A program made the translations under genes and the position numbers. The notes under the pieces were generated by a model. The model saw nothing but the letters and a program-made list of their open reading frames with translations, made no database searches and was not told the DNA's origin. This document shows, piece by piece, positions 1-11,960 of a DNA stretch of 64,000 nt (position 1 is its first letter; every line of letters starts with the position of its first letter). Source of the DNA: Chelydra serpentina (lineage: Eukaryota > Chordata > Testudines > Chelydridae); assembly GCA_037349315.1 (NCBI GenBank), contig JBAIAC010000001.1:31992001-32056000 (forward strand). Reading direction: 5' to 3'.

Positions 1-140
1 ATCATACCACCCCTTCCATAAAATTATCATGCTGAGTCTTGAAGCCAGTTAGGTTTTTTCCCCCCACTACTTCCCTCAGAAGGTAGCTCCAGAACTTCAC
101 TCCTCAGATGTTAGAAACCTTTGCCTAATTTTGAGTCATT
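1..140 (-). mobile_element. CR1 LINE fragment cut by left window edge
   Basis: This stretch is a diverged copy of the region at about 62030-62165, the end of ORF2 and start of the 3' region of the long CR1 at the right edge. Shared blocks include CTTGAAGCCAG, CCAGAACTTCACTCCTC and GTTAGAAACCTT. The element reads on the minus strand, so its 3' end lies beyond the left window edge. It is too short and diverged to code. Confidence 0.8.
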
Positions 141-1875
141 GTTCCCCAGCTCCAGGAGTCAGCCTGACTTGCTGTTGCAGACTGTAACTCCTTCCCCCCT
201 GTCCTAGGCTACCAATGCACTTTTAAACTGTCCCTCCACCTGGAGTATACCCTGCAGCTGCTGAGGAGCAGGGCATCCTTGGCCCAGTACTGCCCCATGC
301 CTTGTTCTGGTTTAGTGTGGAGTCTGTAAGCCCCATTGCACACAGGTTGTTATATAATTAACTCTGAATTTCCTGGCTTCTGCCAGCCTAAACCCACCTT
401 GTAATATTTTGTTAACCCCCTGTCCGCTGAATTCCATTGATGCCCCTGCATGGTAATAGAAGGCAGTGGTGTTCCTTAAAGTGCTGGTGTTCCTTAGAAT
501 GGCATGGGTTCAGTGGCTCTATGTTAGGCAAGTGGGACAGCACTAGAGATATGCATTTAGCCCCATCATACCGGGTACATTAGGCAGCAAAGAAGCAGAC
601 AATAGACTTTGGGGTGAGGTTATTTATTTTAATACCTAGCACAGCACGGACCAGTCTGTGAATGCTATAAGAGCCTCTGTTCTTCACAATAAAGCAAGCA
701 ACAGCTCCCATTTCCCCTTTCAAATAAAACTAGTCTAGTAAAACAAGCAAGGAGACAAAAGCACCTGACCTCCTGCTACCTGGGCCATCTGTGTGCTTTC
801 ATCTTGGCCACACTCCAGGTGCTTAAGAAAGAGATTCCATGTGAAAAGTTAACAGTTAATGCACATTCACCAGAGCCCTCCCCACCCTAATCTCCTCCTT
901 TCCTTTGCCCAGAAAGAGACAGAATAATTCACTCTGATGAAATTGCATGTGACACTTTATGGTAGTGAATCTTCCCAAAGCTGGAGGCAACCCAAAATGA
1001 GTCTGAATGGCTGCCTCTCATACCTAATCCCGTGTGCTCCATGCTGCCAGCATGATGTATACTACTATAAGATAAGTGCTCCAGTTCCATGGCGATGAGC
1101 ATAACATGAATGCTGAGGCAGAGAGACCCAGGAGGGCAGGAGACTGACTGATCCTTTGAAAACTCCTTCCTTCAGACAGGAGTCCAGTAGTGATGGAGTT
1201 TGGTTTTCAATATTTCTGGAGAAGGGGGATTGAAGGAGGCATTAAAGCCCTCTTTGCTTCTGTCCCCTCACCCCCACCTTGTGTTGCACACACCATCTTT
1301 CAGAAACATTATGACAGGATTCCTTCTGGAGCTGATCCCCACAGCTTTTCCATTGACCTCAAGGGTGCTGTTGAATAAGACAAGGCATTACCCTTTCCCC
1401 TGAAAATTGAGCCGTGTGCCTGCATCACTCCCGGCCCAGGCCAATGTGGTGTCAAGGAACTGAAAATTAAAACAGCAACTCCCACCATGGCAGGGTGCAG
1501 AGCATAGTACTAAACCACTGGCCTTACAACAACCTTTCCCTTGTAAGTATAATACAGCATTGTACCTGGACATGGTGCTTCACAGACATATAAAAAGACA
1601 GGTCCCTGCCCCAAGAATCTGGTCATCTACAGACTAAATTGTGAGGTAAACCACAGTCCATTGTAGTGCAACTTTGAAATTTGCTCTCCTCAAGCATTTG
1701 TGCCAGGAAAACTCCAATGAAGGATCACTGGCGCAAAACAAGTAGAAAGGATGGGAGCAAACCTGGCGTGGACTACAAGCAATGTGCCAGAACTATACAA
1801 TTTAGAATGATATGGTTTCACGTGGCACATTTTCCCCATCTTTCCGCTATATGTTTATTTATCCTCCCAACTCCC
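141..1875. other. No recognised feature
   Basis: Mixed-composition sequence. The open frames, up to 132 codons, show no domain or motif I recognise, and no repeat family is evident. Confidence 0.4.
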
Positions 1876-1877
1876 AG

Positions 1878-2010
1878 TGGGAGTCTTTCCATTGATTCTG
1901 ATGAAGATTGTGTCAATCCCTTTGTAAGTTCCTTGGGGCAGAGACTTTGTCTTTTTCTCCATCTGTTAAGAGTCATGCAGATGTGTGATCCTATAAAAAC
2001 AATAGATAAT
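1878..2010 (+). mobile_element. MIR/L2-type 3' tail remnant
   Basis: Contains GTAAGTTCCTTGGGGCAGAG followed by TTTGTCTTTTT, the wording seen near the 3' end of reptile MIR/L2-type elements (compare about 55780-55860). It is preceded by a short dyad GGGAGTCTTTCCATTGATTC that resembles the palindromic mini-elements elsewhere in the window. Degenerate and non-coding. Confidence 0.5.
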
Positions 2011-2535
2011 ATAGTTACCAAGGTTTCTGCTGGCTCAAGTGAGCAAACACATGGGCTGTCAGATTCTTCTGAGGGGTAAAAGTAAAGATGCCCTTTTCTT
2101 AAGCTCAGTTTACGTCAGGGGTAAGAAACAGCCCAGGAGACCTTGTGTTCTTGCCGTTCATTTCCAGATACTGAGGGTAAACACATTCTGCTTTTGCCTG
2201 GGTGTTTGTTTAGAAATGATTGCTGCACACCAGCTTCCCATCCAGCTGCCACCTCTTTATTATTCTGCATTCATTTGAGCGAGGCTTCCCACCCAAGATG
2301 TATTTGCTGGTGTTCATGAGTAACATCAGAGTTTGTTTTGCTGCGATTATTCTGTAGTGATGTATTGTTCTATAAGCCTATACATTATCCCCTGTTCTTT
2401 ACCAATCAGAGGTACGGGCAGGAAAGAAACATACAAAGCTGCTGATCCTGCAAAGGTCTGAGAGCTGGCAGTGCCCATTCAGCATCTCACAGGATCAGGC
2501 CCAGCAGGAGAAGAGTGAACATTTCAGCTGGTTGG
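2011..2535. other. No gene; short palindromic scrap
   Basis: Nothing coding seen. About 2445-2505 carries GATCCTGCAAAGG and CACAGGATCAGGCC, facing arms like the short palindromic elements at 24516-25224. Confidence 0.35.
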
Positions 2536-2539
2536 GAGT

Positions 2540-2965
2540 TGGTTTTTTTTTTAATGCTTCTTTTTTTTGTCAAAAAAGGCAATTTATTGAAACTGAAACT
2601 ATTAGCAGAAAAGGGTTAATTTCAATGAATTTCCCATTTCAAAAAACTTTTGAAAAAAAAAAGTTTCAAAATGGTCATAACATCCTATTTTGATGTTTTC
2701 TAAATTAAAAAGTTCCATTTTAAGGTTAAAATGACCGTTTGAAATGGAAGTTAATTTATAGTAAAAAAGATGTGAACAAAAAAATTAAGAAGGTCAAAAC
2801 AGAAACAACTTCTCATATTTATCACAACAAAAGATTTCGAATGACCCGATTTGAAATGTTCTTTGGTTTGTCAGTGTGCAAAATGTTTGAGATTTCAGCT
2901 TTTCACCCTGATCTGGGACAGAAAAAAATTATCAACATCTCCACAATTTTCACTAGGTGGGAAAA
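2540..2965. repeat. AT-rich interspersed repeat with AAATTTC-type motifs
   Basis: A strongly AT-rich block with many short forms of TTTCAAAA, TGAAAC and AAAATGGT on both strands. The same wording recurs at about 14530-14930 and 55070-55540, which suggests one diverged interspersed family with self-complementary arms. Ends are not clear, and no family name is offered. Confidence 0.4.
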
Positions 2966-5190
2966 CAGTTTCCTCCGTAGCTCTAATGAAACATCCCTTC
3001 TGCCTGTTGCCACTTCTTTTCCACTAAGACAGACTTGGAGAACTGAATCATCCAGATTGTTCAGTCTTCTCGGACCCCATCCAACAGCTATTCCTCCTCC
3101 TTGCATTCAGATTTATTATCATGTGGCACTGACTTTTATGGGACTTTAACACTATTGCCTTGATTTAGATTCCTTCCAAATACCACAGTCTATTAAAAGC
3201 ATCACTTCATCAAAGTTCGCAATGTTAATTTACTAGGAAAATTCCCACAGGATTTTTTTTTAATATTTTTTTATTATGAAATCTAGCTTCAGCTTGAACT
3301 AACAGAAACTTAATTATAAATGGGAGCATAGCACTAATTAAATCACCCATTTCAGTGTAAAGGCCCTTTTGGCCGTAATACACATTGGTAAATTGCCAGT
3401 GTGGACTACATTGCAGGAGATAAGCTCCCAGTATTGGTTAGCTCTATTTTCTTCCCTTCTCTTTCCCCCTCTCCCCACTTCATCACAATGAAGGGTGGAA
3501 GGCAAGAAATCCAGGGATCTCTGAGCCACTGGAGATTCTTTCTACAAACAATAGCTATTGCAATTACAAAGGTTAGGATAAAAATCAGAACAGTTCCCAA
3601 GCCCAATTCTGGTAGAATGTTTGGGAGTAACCTGATATGCTCTGTGGCTTGCCTGACCTGTATGCCCCCAGAGACGCTAATTGAGATGCTCTAGTCTGGC
3701 AAGGGGGCTGGGGAAGGTGGCTGCATGCTAACTTACACTCAAAGTTGAGCCCAGTTACCAATATCCCCGAAGGCTTGTTCTGGCAGCCAGGGGTATCGGA
3801 GCACAGGAGTGCTCCAGTCACACCCCCAGCCATGCTTTCACCTGCCACCTTGCTGCTCTTTTGGCACCTGAGGCCATCCCTAACCATCCTGTTAAGAAGG
3901 TGGCATGGGGCCCAGGATTGGTCTCATTGGTAGCTGGCTGAATGTGTACTTAGCACCTCCTGTGCCAGATGGCCCTTCAGCCTCAACTATAGAAAACAAG
4001 GTCAAGGCTTTCATGTGACACGGTGCCACTTTTAATCAAGTCACGGGCCCTGCATTGGTACCTCCTCGATGACTTCAGTGGGGTTATTTTAATGACGAGG
4101 GAGATAATCAGACTCCAAAACAGTTCTGAATTGAGACCCAAGAATATAACAGTGTAGAATGGTATCTAAATTCTAAGCACTAGCTGACAGCTGCATTAAG
4201 CTGTGATAAGCCAGAGAGAGGGGTAGCTAGGTAGCCACCATAGCAATCCACCATAGCCACCATAGCAATCATTTTTTGCAAAGCAGAGGTACGTTGGTCT
4301 CTATGATAGGCAGAGCACAGATGAAGAAATTTTAGCAATTCCTGTCTGGGATTAAATCAGAACTTTTATGCTCAGCGTCTGTGACATTTATTATTTTTCC
4401 AAGATGGCTTATGTTCTGGTTTTGATTTCTAATTATTACAGCAAAAGAAACCCTCATTGCTGGGCAGGTTGCTGAAGTGAGTTCACTTCTTAAGCACCTA
4501 CAGGTGGCCCGACCTTAAAATGAATTTAACCAGTGAACAGAGTCCACATCTAGTGGTTGGATTTGTTGTGTGCGCAGCAAAGTCTCAAACTGGGACCCTC
4601 ATGGTCAGGAAGCAGCATTTCAAACAGGACACCTAAAGCGCCTCCATTTGGCCATGCTATAAGCCTTTGAAAAAATCTCAGTTCACACATGCTCGGTAGA
4701 GACTTGTTGGAGTTTCACAGCTAAACTCTGAAGATTCTGTCTGCACTGAGCAATGCGCTCCAGCCCAGGGCAACAGGGGCCAAGCAGGACTCCCCCAGCA
4801 ATTTCAGCTCCCAGCTGCTTCTGCTGCGGTGGGGCTGGGCATCAGAAATGAGAGCAGGGAGCTTGTCTCTCCTGTACTCTCCGTGCCCCACCTTCTGGCA
4901 CTCAGGCAGTGTGGAGGAATGTAGCAGGGACCAGAACTGGACCAGTGTGTGGGGAGAAGTAGTAGATTGGGACAAGGAGCCTGCGGGCAGGGAAGTGGAA
5001 CTGGAGGCTGGTAGGAGGGGGAAGATGGGGACTGGCTGGGCAAGGAAATTGAAGACAAGGAGCTGAGGGGGTAGAGCAAGAAGTTGAGCAAGGAGACTGA
5101 GACTGCAAGCCAATGGGGGGAACAGGGGTATGGAGGAACAACTGGAGCTATTCTGTGGGGCACATCACTTTAGCATCAAAGTGGTTCATT
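2966..5190. other. No recognised gene; small 22-bp tandem repeat inside
   Basis: No domain is recognisable in the open frames on either strand. GCCACCATAGCAATC occurs at 4234-4248 and again at 4256-4270, a 22-bp-period duplication. Overlapping minus-strand frames at 4721-5163 are proline/serine-rich by composition and look like chance. Confidence 0.4.
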
Positions 5191-5600
5191 AGTAATAATT
5201 GGTTTATCTTCACAACAACCCATGTGGGGCTATTCTTATCCCCATTTTACAGAAGAACTGCAGCATCTATCATATATGAAGCCCACAGAAGCATTTTCCC
5301 ATTGAATTGTGACCGCCAAGCCCTCACCCTCTGCCGTGCTGGCAGGATCTGGTGCAGGCATGACATTGTGTAAGATACTCAGACTTACTTACTCATATTA
5401 TATGGATATCAGAAATGTTCACTAAAATGGTGTTTTCCACATATAATCATCATCACCATCTTACTTAGTACTTCTATAACTCTCAAAGCATGCTACACAG
5501 GAGTGGTCGCAGCATAATCCCCATTTTACAGATGGGGAAACTGAGGCATTGAGAAGTTAAATGATGTGATCTTGTAGGCAGTGCAGAAGTCAAGTTAACT
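5191..5600 (-). mobile_element. MIR/L2-like SINE remnants (two pieces)
   Basis: At 5193-5256 and again at 5455-5600 the plus strand shows ATCCCCATTTTACAGATGGG, with GAAACTGAGGCATTGAGAAG in the second piece. This is the reverse complement of the MIR core region (CCCATCTGTAAAATGGGGAT). Both pieces are short and diverged. Confidence 0.65.
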
Positions 5601-6868
5601 CAGCATAATTCCTCAGCCTTTTGGAATGATGGCCTCAGCAGAGAGAGAACCTGCACTGTAGGAAACTGGGAACACTGGAGAGGAATTCAGTGGGACCAAG
5701 TTGTTTCCTATTGTCAGGGCACATGGATATTCTAGAAGGGGAATTCAATGAACTGCTATCTATCTTTTTTGGTCAGCAGTGGGATGAACCCCTAAGAAAT
5801 GTAGGGGACAGGAAGGAAGCAAATGGGAGTCACCTGATGTGACTGACCCTAACAATGCATAGGGTTTGTGTGAAATACGTACATTCCTGTGGTGTGTACG
5901 TCATTTTATCTCAGGCCTCCGCGCTGGCTCCCTTCCTTTTGCACATTCAGCATTTAGAGGATAATTCACATCCTTGCTCTGATGGCTGTGGAACGGATGT
6001 GTTTCTGGCCCCTGTTGCTGGGAAGAGATGAATCTTACAAATGGGCAAAAAATTTAAATTTGGCTCCTTAAATTACATTTCGCTGAAGTCTTCCAGTGAA
6101 GCTTACTGAGCTCCTCCGAATCAACCTCATGCTGGTTTCCTAAGGGCCATTCGCCTACAAAATGAAAGGCTGCAGAATTCACTCTCAGACAGAGCCATGG
6201 ATGCTTGGAATTGGGAGGGCGAAAGGCAGCTGCTACATCCTAACAGTTCTGCCAATCCTAGAACAGTGTCAGTTCTCCAGAGGCAGAATTGAGCTGCACC
6301 TGTCTGCAACATATTCCATTGTTGTGCATTGTTATGGACTAATTCACAGTGACTGAGACCACATTTGTTCCAGTTCTTATTTACAATCGTGCCCCTTTAC
6401 CCTGCTGTGGCAGGGGAAGGGTGCCTTAAAGTGAGTGTAAATGTAATTTAACCCCCTTAAAGGGCCCAATACATTGCTCAGAACATTAGTGTAAAGGAGA
6501 ATCAGGCCCATCATCTTTGGGGCTATACAGTAGGTTCTGAAAGCCTCCAGGATAACCATTAGAGCTGCCCAGTGTGGGAATGCAACTGCCCAAACTGGGC
6601 AGGAGTTGGAGGGACAAATCCCTACTTCTATTCAGGTTAAACTCCATTTATGAGAGGACTTGTCTCGTGGCATAACTCCAAGGGGAGCCCCTCTACAGCC
6701 CAAAAGATAGGAAAGGAGATGGTGTCTCGGTGCAATTCCCAATAGGCTGGGATCCTTAGCATAGAATCCGTCATCAAAACTGCCCTGTGTGTTGAGAGAG
6801 GCCAAGGACTGAAAAAGCTAAGGTGACTGAACCCCTTTCTGACCTATAAAGTTCATCCTTCAGTTCAG
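5601..6868. other. No recognised gene
   Basis: No coding signal. About 6425-6510 has facing arms (GGGTGCCTTAAAGTG and AGAATCAGGCCC) like other short palindromic scraps in the window. Confidence 0.35.
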
Positions 6869-7140
6869 AGTATTATTGTTTGCGTACCTTAGTGCCTAGA
6901 AGCCCTATTTTTTCTAGGTGCAGTAAATACATATTCTATAGACATTGTCAGTGCATATCCCCCAAAAGCTTACAGTCTACATGGACAAGAGACACAAAGG
7001 ATGGGAGAAGAGAAGTTATGTTATTCCTGTTTTACAGATGGGGACCTCAGACATCAAGTGACTTGCCCAAGATCTGTAGTAGAACCAGGAACTGAGGTTC
7101 TGGAGTTCCCACCCACTGCCGTAACAGCACGACCTCCTTT
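6869..7140 (-). mobile_element. MIR/L2-like SINE remnant
   Basis: The plus strand carries AAAAGCTTACAGTCTACATGG, TTTTACAGATGGGGACCTCA and AAGTGACTTGCCCAAG, the reversed order of MIR/L2-type sequence. About 250 bp is recognisable. Confidence 0.65.
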
Positions 7141-8003
7141 TGCTGATAAAGCCTCTAAATAAGGTGACGAGAGTAGAACTGTTCAAAATACATTAGAATT
7201 TATGAGGATTGCCTTCATAAAATGAACTGGGGGGTTGTTTTTGGTTTGTCTTGGGTGGTGATGGGGGCAGATGACTGGGAGGGAGATTTGGAAAGAGAAG
7301 TTAATACATGTGCCCAGTTCTTCTTAAAAACAAATCTGTGTATCAGCTAATTATTAGCCGTATATGTAAAAACTGTTGCTTTTGTTGCTCACGTGAGTTT
7401 CTGGTTTATATACTACAAAAGCTTCCTGAAAAACATCATGATCTGAATTATCATTACAGGCATTTATAAGGCACTTGTCACCATATCTGGATGCATTTTA
7501 TATAACTGACATTAGGTCATTAAGAATTACAACTAGGAGCAGAAAAAAATCATCATACTTCTCTGCTATACCACACAGCTTTCAGGCAGAGGAGGTGGGT
7601 TTGGCCAGGTGGCTAAAAGACAAGGAGTTCATAGTTTAGGAGCAGCTGGAAGCCCAGACATAGAGGTGCATCTTGCAATTCTTTCTGAGCATGGCCAGGC
7701 TGGTGATTTAATATATTTGTAGATGCTGAAGAGATGCAGACCCATTGCCCTGCTGCCAACTACCAGGGCCTTCATCCTGGGACTAGTAATTTCCACCATT
7801 CCAGATGGGTGTTGGCCATGTAACTGGAATAACTTGAGCGCCCTCTCTGGCCGCAACATCTCATCAGGCAAATGAGAAATATGGAGCTGTTACAGAGTGG
7901 TGCCCAAGAGCAGATTTAAATTCCTGAGAGTTACCAAATTGTGTCTGTTGTCTGCAGTGCAAGATTGCTTTCACCACCTGTTCCTGAATTTTGGCTAAAG
8001 GCC
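7141..8003. other. No recognised feature
   Basis: Mixed sequence without recognisable coding frames or repeat ends. Confidence 0.35.
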
Positions 8004-8006
8004 TTA

Positions 8007-8277
8007 GGGTATTAATCTACACTGCATTAAGACCTTAATCTGCACTGCAATGAAAAGCCTGTGGCTGGCTCATGTCAGCCGACTCGGGCTCGCTGGGCCG
8101 TAGGGCTAGAGCCTGGGCTCTAGGACCCTGCAAGGTGGGAGGGTCCCAGAGCTCGGGCTGCAGCCCCAGCCCAAACGTCTACACTGTGGTTAAACAGCCC
8201 CTTTGCTCAAGCCTCACGAGCCTAAGTCAGCTAGCATGGGCCAGCCGCAGGTGTCCAATTGCAGTGTAGACATACCC
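8007..8277. mobile_element. Harbinger-like MITE with TTA target duplication
   Basis: A 271-bp element whose ends are inverted: GGGTATTAATCTACACTGCA on the left and TGCAGTGTAGACATACCC on the right. TTA flanks both sides (8004-8006 and 8278-8280). A 3-bp TWA target duplication is typical of the PIF/Harbinger superfamily, so that assignment is reasonable but inferred. The interior has paired GC-rich motifs (CTCGGGCT, GAGCCTGGGCTCTAGGACC) that can fold on themselves. It codes for nothing. It shares a block of about 45 bp with the longer element at 58711-59395. Confidence 0.8.
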
Positions 8278-8280
8278 TTA

Positions 8281-8984
8281 ATGGTTGCTGCTGACCTGGT
8301 TCAGTGCTCTGAAGAGTATCAAGAAGTGTGTAACAGGCTGTCACTCTCCCTGCCTCTGTCTCCCCTGGCAGGCTGCGTTATTATTCACATCATGATCCTT
8401 CCCCTGCATCATGCTGGACTTTCTTCTTCTTCTTTTAAACGTTCACTAGTTTTATCTTGCAGTCTTGCCACTGTATTAATTCTGCTGGCTGCTTGGGAGA
8501 GCATACAGCATGTCTCCCTTATCAAGCTGTAGCACAACAGAAGCCCTCGGGTAAAGGCACTTGGCTCATAGGATCCAGCTTCTTTTTGACAGTGACTCGG
8601 CAGGATTTATGGTTAAATACATCAGGACTTGCTCTGGCATTTTTCAACTCATTACCACTGGCACTTTAGGCCAAAATTCAGCCCTCCCAGACATGAAGGA
8701 AAGTGGCATCTGCTTATGAGAGGACTGACTTTGATCCCATATCCTCCCAGATGATGAAATAACTCAAAAGAAATAAAGCACAAATGCCGTTACAACAGAC
8801 TAGCCAACTGTGTTGTCTCCCAGTCTAGAAGCTAGCTTACGTAAGAGGATAAGAATCTACTACTTCCACTACTAAGAGGAGATACTCCTTCAGCTCAGGT
8901 GGTAGCAGCCTGTTCTTTTAGTGCTGAAAATCCCAAATTCAGTCCTTCCTGAGTATAACTGTACAATCAGAAAAGAGTTTTTCC
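8281..8984. other. No recognised feature
   Basis: Apart from a short TTC-rich run near 8419-8436, no repeat or coding signal is visible. Confidence 0.35.
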
Positions 8985-9230
8985 TCAACCCTTAATGCTT
9001 ATAACCACTTCTTTACCACTCCTCTAATATTTTTGTCATCTACAGACTTTACAGTAATGGTTTTATGATTTCTTCCATGATTTTTTTCATGTTTAAAAAT
9101 ATTAAATAATGTAGGGCCAAGAACAGATCCCTGCTAGACCCCACTAGAACCACACCCACTCATTGATGGTTCCCTGTTTATAATTCTAGCTTGAGATTTA
9201 ACAGTTAGCCAGTTTTTAATCCATTTTATG

Positions 9231-9745
9231 TGTGATATAGCAAGGCCACAGAGCAGTGGGAGAGGGGAAATATATAAGCCCTAGGCTAATTAAGGCATGG
9301 TTCCCTGTAGACTAGGGAGGGCTGCTACAGGTTAATTGGAGCACCTGTAGTCAATTAGGGCCCTGTCAGGAACCTAATAAAAAAAAACCCTGCTTCAGGC
9401 AGACTAGATATATGAGGAAGGAGAGAGAACTGGAGTTTAGAGGTGTGTTGTTGACAATTGAAAAAGCAGAGAACTTGAGGAAGGGAGACTCCCTCCCCCA
9501 GTGTCAAGGACCAAGGCTAAGACTAACCCCACCCAAAGGGGAAGAAACCTGTAGGGGTTCAGAAGGTCTGGGATTCAGAGTAAGGAGCAAACCTGGAGCA
9601 AACCTAGACCCCTTCCCTGCTTCCCTCCTCTTCTACCTTCTTGGGCCACTAGTGGGGCCCCAAGAGCCAGGGGTGGTGTTCTAGCCCCCCCCACCACCAA
9701 GAAAAGTGGGGGACACACCATACCAATATCAGCCATTTTGTCACA
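9231..9745 (+). mobile_element. LTR-like insertion (TGTGA...TCACA) inside CR1
   Basis: A 515-bp insertion interrupts the CR1 reverse transcriptase. It starts TGTGATATAG and ends GTCACA. A TATATAAG motif (about 9271-9278) is followed by AATAAA (9376-9381), the order expected of an LTR promoter and polyadenylation signal on the plus strand. I could not find a clean target-site duplication, so the outer limits are approximate. No coding region. Confidence 0.6.
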
Positions 9746-9837
9746 TATTACTTCTGTATCATGCTAGTTTCTTAATCAAAATGTTGTGCGGTGCCAAGTC
9801 AAATGCCCTACCGAAGTCTAAATATATTGGACTGTCT

Positions 9838-9945
9838 TTTTCCCTCTGTGTTTGTACAGCTCCTAGTACAGTGGAGTTCTAGTCCTTGACTAGGGCTTCT
9901 AGGTACTATTGCAATAGAAATAAATACCAATATTAATAATCAACC
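9838..9945 (+). mobile_element. MIR/L2-type SINE 3' tail
   Basis: Contains TGTGTTTGTACAGCTCCTAG, GGGCTTCTAGGTACTATTGC and an AATAAATACCAATATTAATAA end, the standard tail wording of reptile MIR/L2-type elements. It sits in the middle of the decayed CR1 and so inserted after it. Confidence 0.65.
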
Positions 9946-10105
9946 TTTGTGAACTAAACAAGTAATCATCAAAAAGAGAAGTTAGATTGATAAATATATT
10001 TTCCATAAACTAATATTGATTAGCATTAATTATAGTACCTTCCTTAACTTGTTTATTAATTGAGTCCCTTATTAGGTGTTCCATTATTTCAATATAGAAA
10101 ATTGA

Positions 10106-10445
10106 ATCGTAAAAAATTGGTAAAGGGAAGTACAAGCCTACAAGGAGTAACCTATGGCCAGGAAAGTTAAGGAAATAAAATGGAGATTTTAAGTATATTA
10201 GGAACAAAAGAAATCCTAACAATGATATTGGTCCATTACTAAATGGAAATGGTAGAATTGTCAATAGTAATGCAGAAATGTTCAATAAATATTTCTGTTC
10301 TGTATTTGGGAAAATACCAGTTGATGTATTCAGATCATATGAGGTTTTGATATGGACGCTGAAGACACACCCCTACCCAGATTAAAATTGTGCAAAATTG
10401 GCAGATTGTTGGACAAGATACGTGATCTGAATCCATTAGAAACTG
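10106..10445 (+). pseudogene. CR1-type LINE ORF2 fragment, plus strand
   Basis: One frame at about 10220-10315 reads DIGPLLNGNG, then NAEMFNKYFCSVFGK. This is the segment just before the reverse transcriptase fingers in CR1-clade ORF2 (compare LNKYFASVF in the element at 61587-64000). Further on, LLDKIRDLNPLETG near 10405-10440 matches the following L-x-L-x-P region. The piece faces opposite to the adjacent minus-strand CR1, which ends at about 10105. It is short, interrupted and not functional. Confidence 0.6.
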
Positions 10446-10950
10446 GGAGTTTAGCATACTGCAAAAATCCAGCAGAGAAAAGGCAAATTCTGGTCTCAGA
10501 AGTACTGCCTTAGAAGCAAAGTACTATTAGATAGGTGGTAGAGATGGGGAAATTGGCATTATCTGAAGTTTGGGGTTTTCTTTTTTAATTTAAAATTAGC
10601 ACAGGAACATCCTCTAGTCGAGACAGTCTGGCCATTTATCCTGCTGCCTGTCACTCCTGTAAGAACTTTCACAGTTGGCATCCGTTTTTTATACTTGTAC
10701 CCTCCTCAATTTGATGCAGTGTCTTTGTACATAAAATGGAAATCCATGGAAATGTCATTCCACCCCAGCCTTAACAAAAAAAGCACTTCCCTCTGAAGAG
10801 CAATGTATCAGTAGAGCTAAAGAAATGATTAAAGAGTAGTCTCTTTAAAGAATGAACTTTTTTTTTTTTTTTAGAAAGCTCTAAGGCCTTTTGTCTGGAG
10901 TCTTCTGCTGGAGCAGTGACATTGGAGGAAACCTAAAAGTAATTTTCCTA
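10446..10950. other. No recognised feature; T-tract
   Basis: Only a run of T near 10858-10873 stands out. Confidence 0.35.
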
Positions 10951-11960
10951 AGTGTGCAGCAAGAGAACGTTGTAGTTATGTTCCTGAAAAATGCGACTTT
11001 AAGCAAAACAATGTTAAGCAAATCCAATTTCCCCATAAGAATTAAAGTAAATAGAGGGGGTTATGTTCCAGGGAAATTTTTTTCACCAGATGAAAGACTA
11101 TATTATACACACACACACACAAACACACAGAGAGTATAAGTTTTAAACAAACGATTTAATACTAGTGCACAGCGATGATTGTGAAGCTTGGTTGAGGTGG
11201 TGAAGTCAGAGGGTGGGATATTTCCCAGTGAATGCCTTACTGCTAAATGATGAACCAGCAATTGGCCGAGCTCTCAAGGGTTAACTCGTCGTTAATGTAG
11301 CCTCACACTCTACAAGGCAGCACGAATGGAGGGAGGGGAGACAGCATGGCAGACAGAGACACCGTGTGTGTGAGAGAGAGAGATGCGCATTGCCCCTTTA
11401 AGTACACTGACCCCACTCTTAAGTACACCGCCTTGTTAAGTGGGTCAGCAAGCTGAGACCACAGCTGCTGCCAGGAAGTTCCCTCCGTCCTGAGCCCTGT
11501 TGTGCGCCCCCCCCCCCCGCTCTATGGAAGATGGGGTAAGCGAGGAGCAAGGGGGAGGGGGACACCCTGACATTAGCTCCCCTTTTCCTCCCCCTTCCCT
11601 CCCTCCCCGCTCCTGCACAGCAAGCAGGAGGCTCGGAGAGCAGCTCTAAGGCAGAGGGCAGGAGCAGCATATGGTAGTGGGGGGAGGGACACCTGAACTG
11701 CCGGACAATTGATAGTCTGCTGGGCGGCTGCCGCACAAGGAACTTAGGGGAGTGGGGAGCTGATAGGGGGACAGCCGGCCCACCCTGGTTCCAAGCCCCC
11801 ACCAGCTAGCTGCAATGGGCTGCTCTTCCTGCAAGCAGTGGACAAAGCAGGCAGCTGCCAAATGACATTATAAGGGAACATTGCATATCTTGAAATGAGC
11901 ATGTTCCCTAATTGATCAGCAACGTACTTTAACCGGGACAACTTCAACTGAGGAGTTACT
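10951..11960. mobile_element. Candidate ~1-kb non-autonomous interspersed element
   Basis: The block starts near GCAGCAAGAGAACGTTGTAG and ends near TGAGGAGTTACTGTA. It contains GACTTTAAGC near one end and AACGTACTTTAACCGGGACA near the other, a CA run at 11107-11130, a C run at about 11507-11518 and a GC-rich centre. I believe similar copies are frequent in turtle genomes, but this is recollection. The terminal repeats are not convincing in this copy, and the frames inside (such as 11419-11802 minus) are compositional. Confidence 0.4.

Larger units (their letters stand above)
8985..10105 (-). mobile_element. Decayed CR1-type LINE, split by two insertions
   Basis: Read on the minus strand, three blocks (8985-9230, 9746-9837, 9946-10105) carry reverse transcriptase remnants in normal order. 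The first covers the FADD-to-thumb side, with a GSVLGP-like stretch near 9130 and a KNWLT-like stretch near 9205. The second has YLDFGRAFD near 9825. The third has an NQY-type fingers segment. All frames are broken. The gaps are filled by an LTR-like element (9231-9745) and a SINE/L2 tail (9838-9945). This is a CR1-clade subfamily by wording, more diverged than the element at 61587-64000. Confidence 0.75.

Noticed and set aside
1681..2079. 132-codon plus-strand frame
   Set aside because: Its end overlaps a MIR/L2 tail, and no domain or splice context supports a gene.
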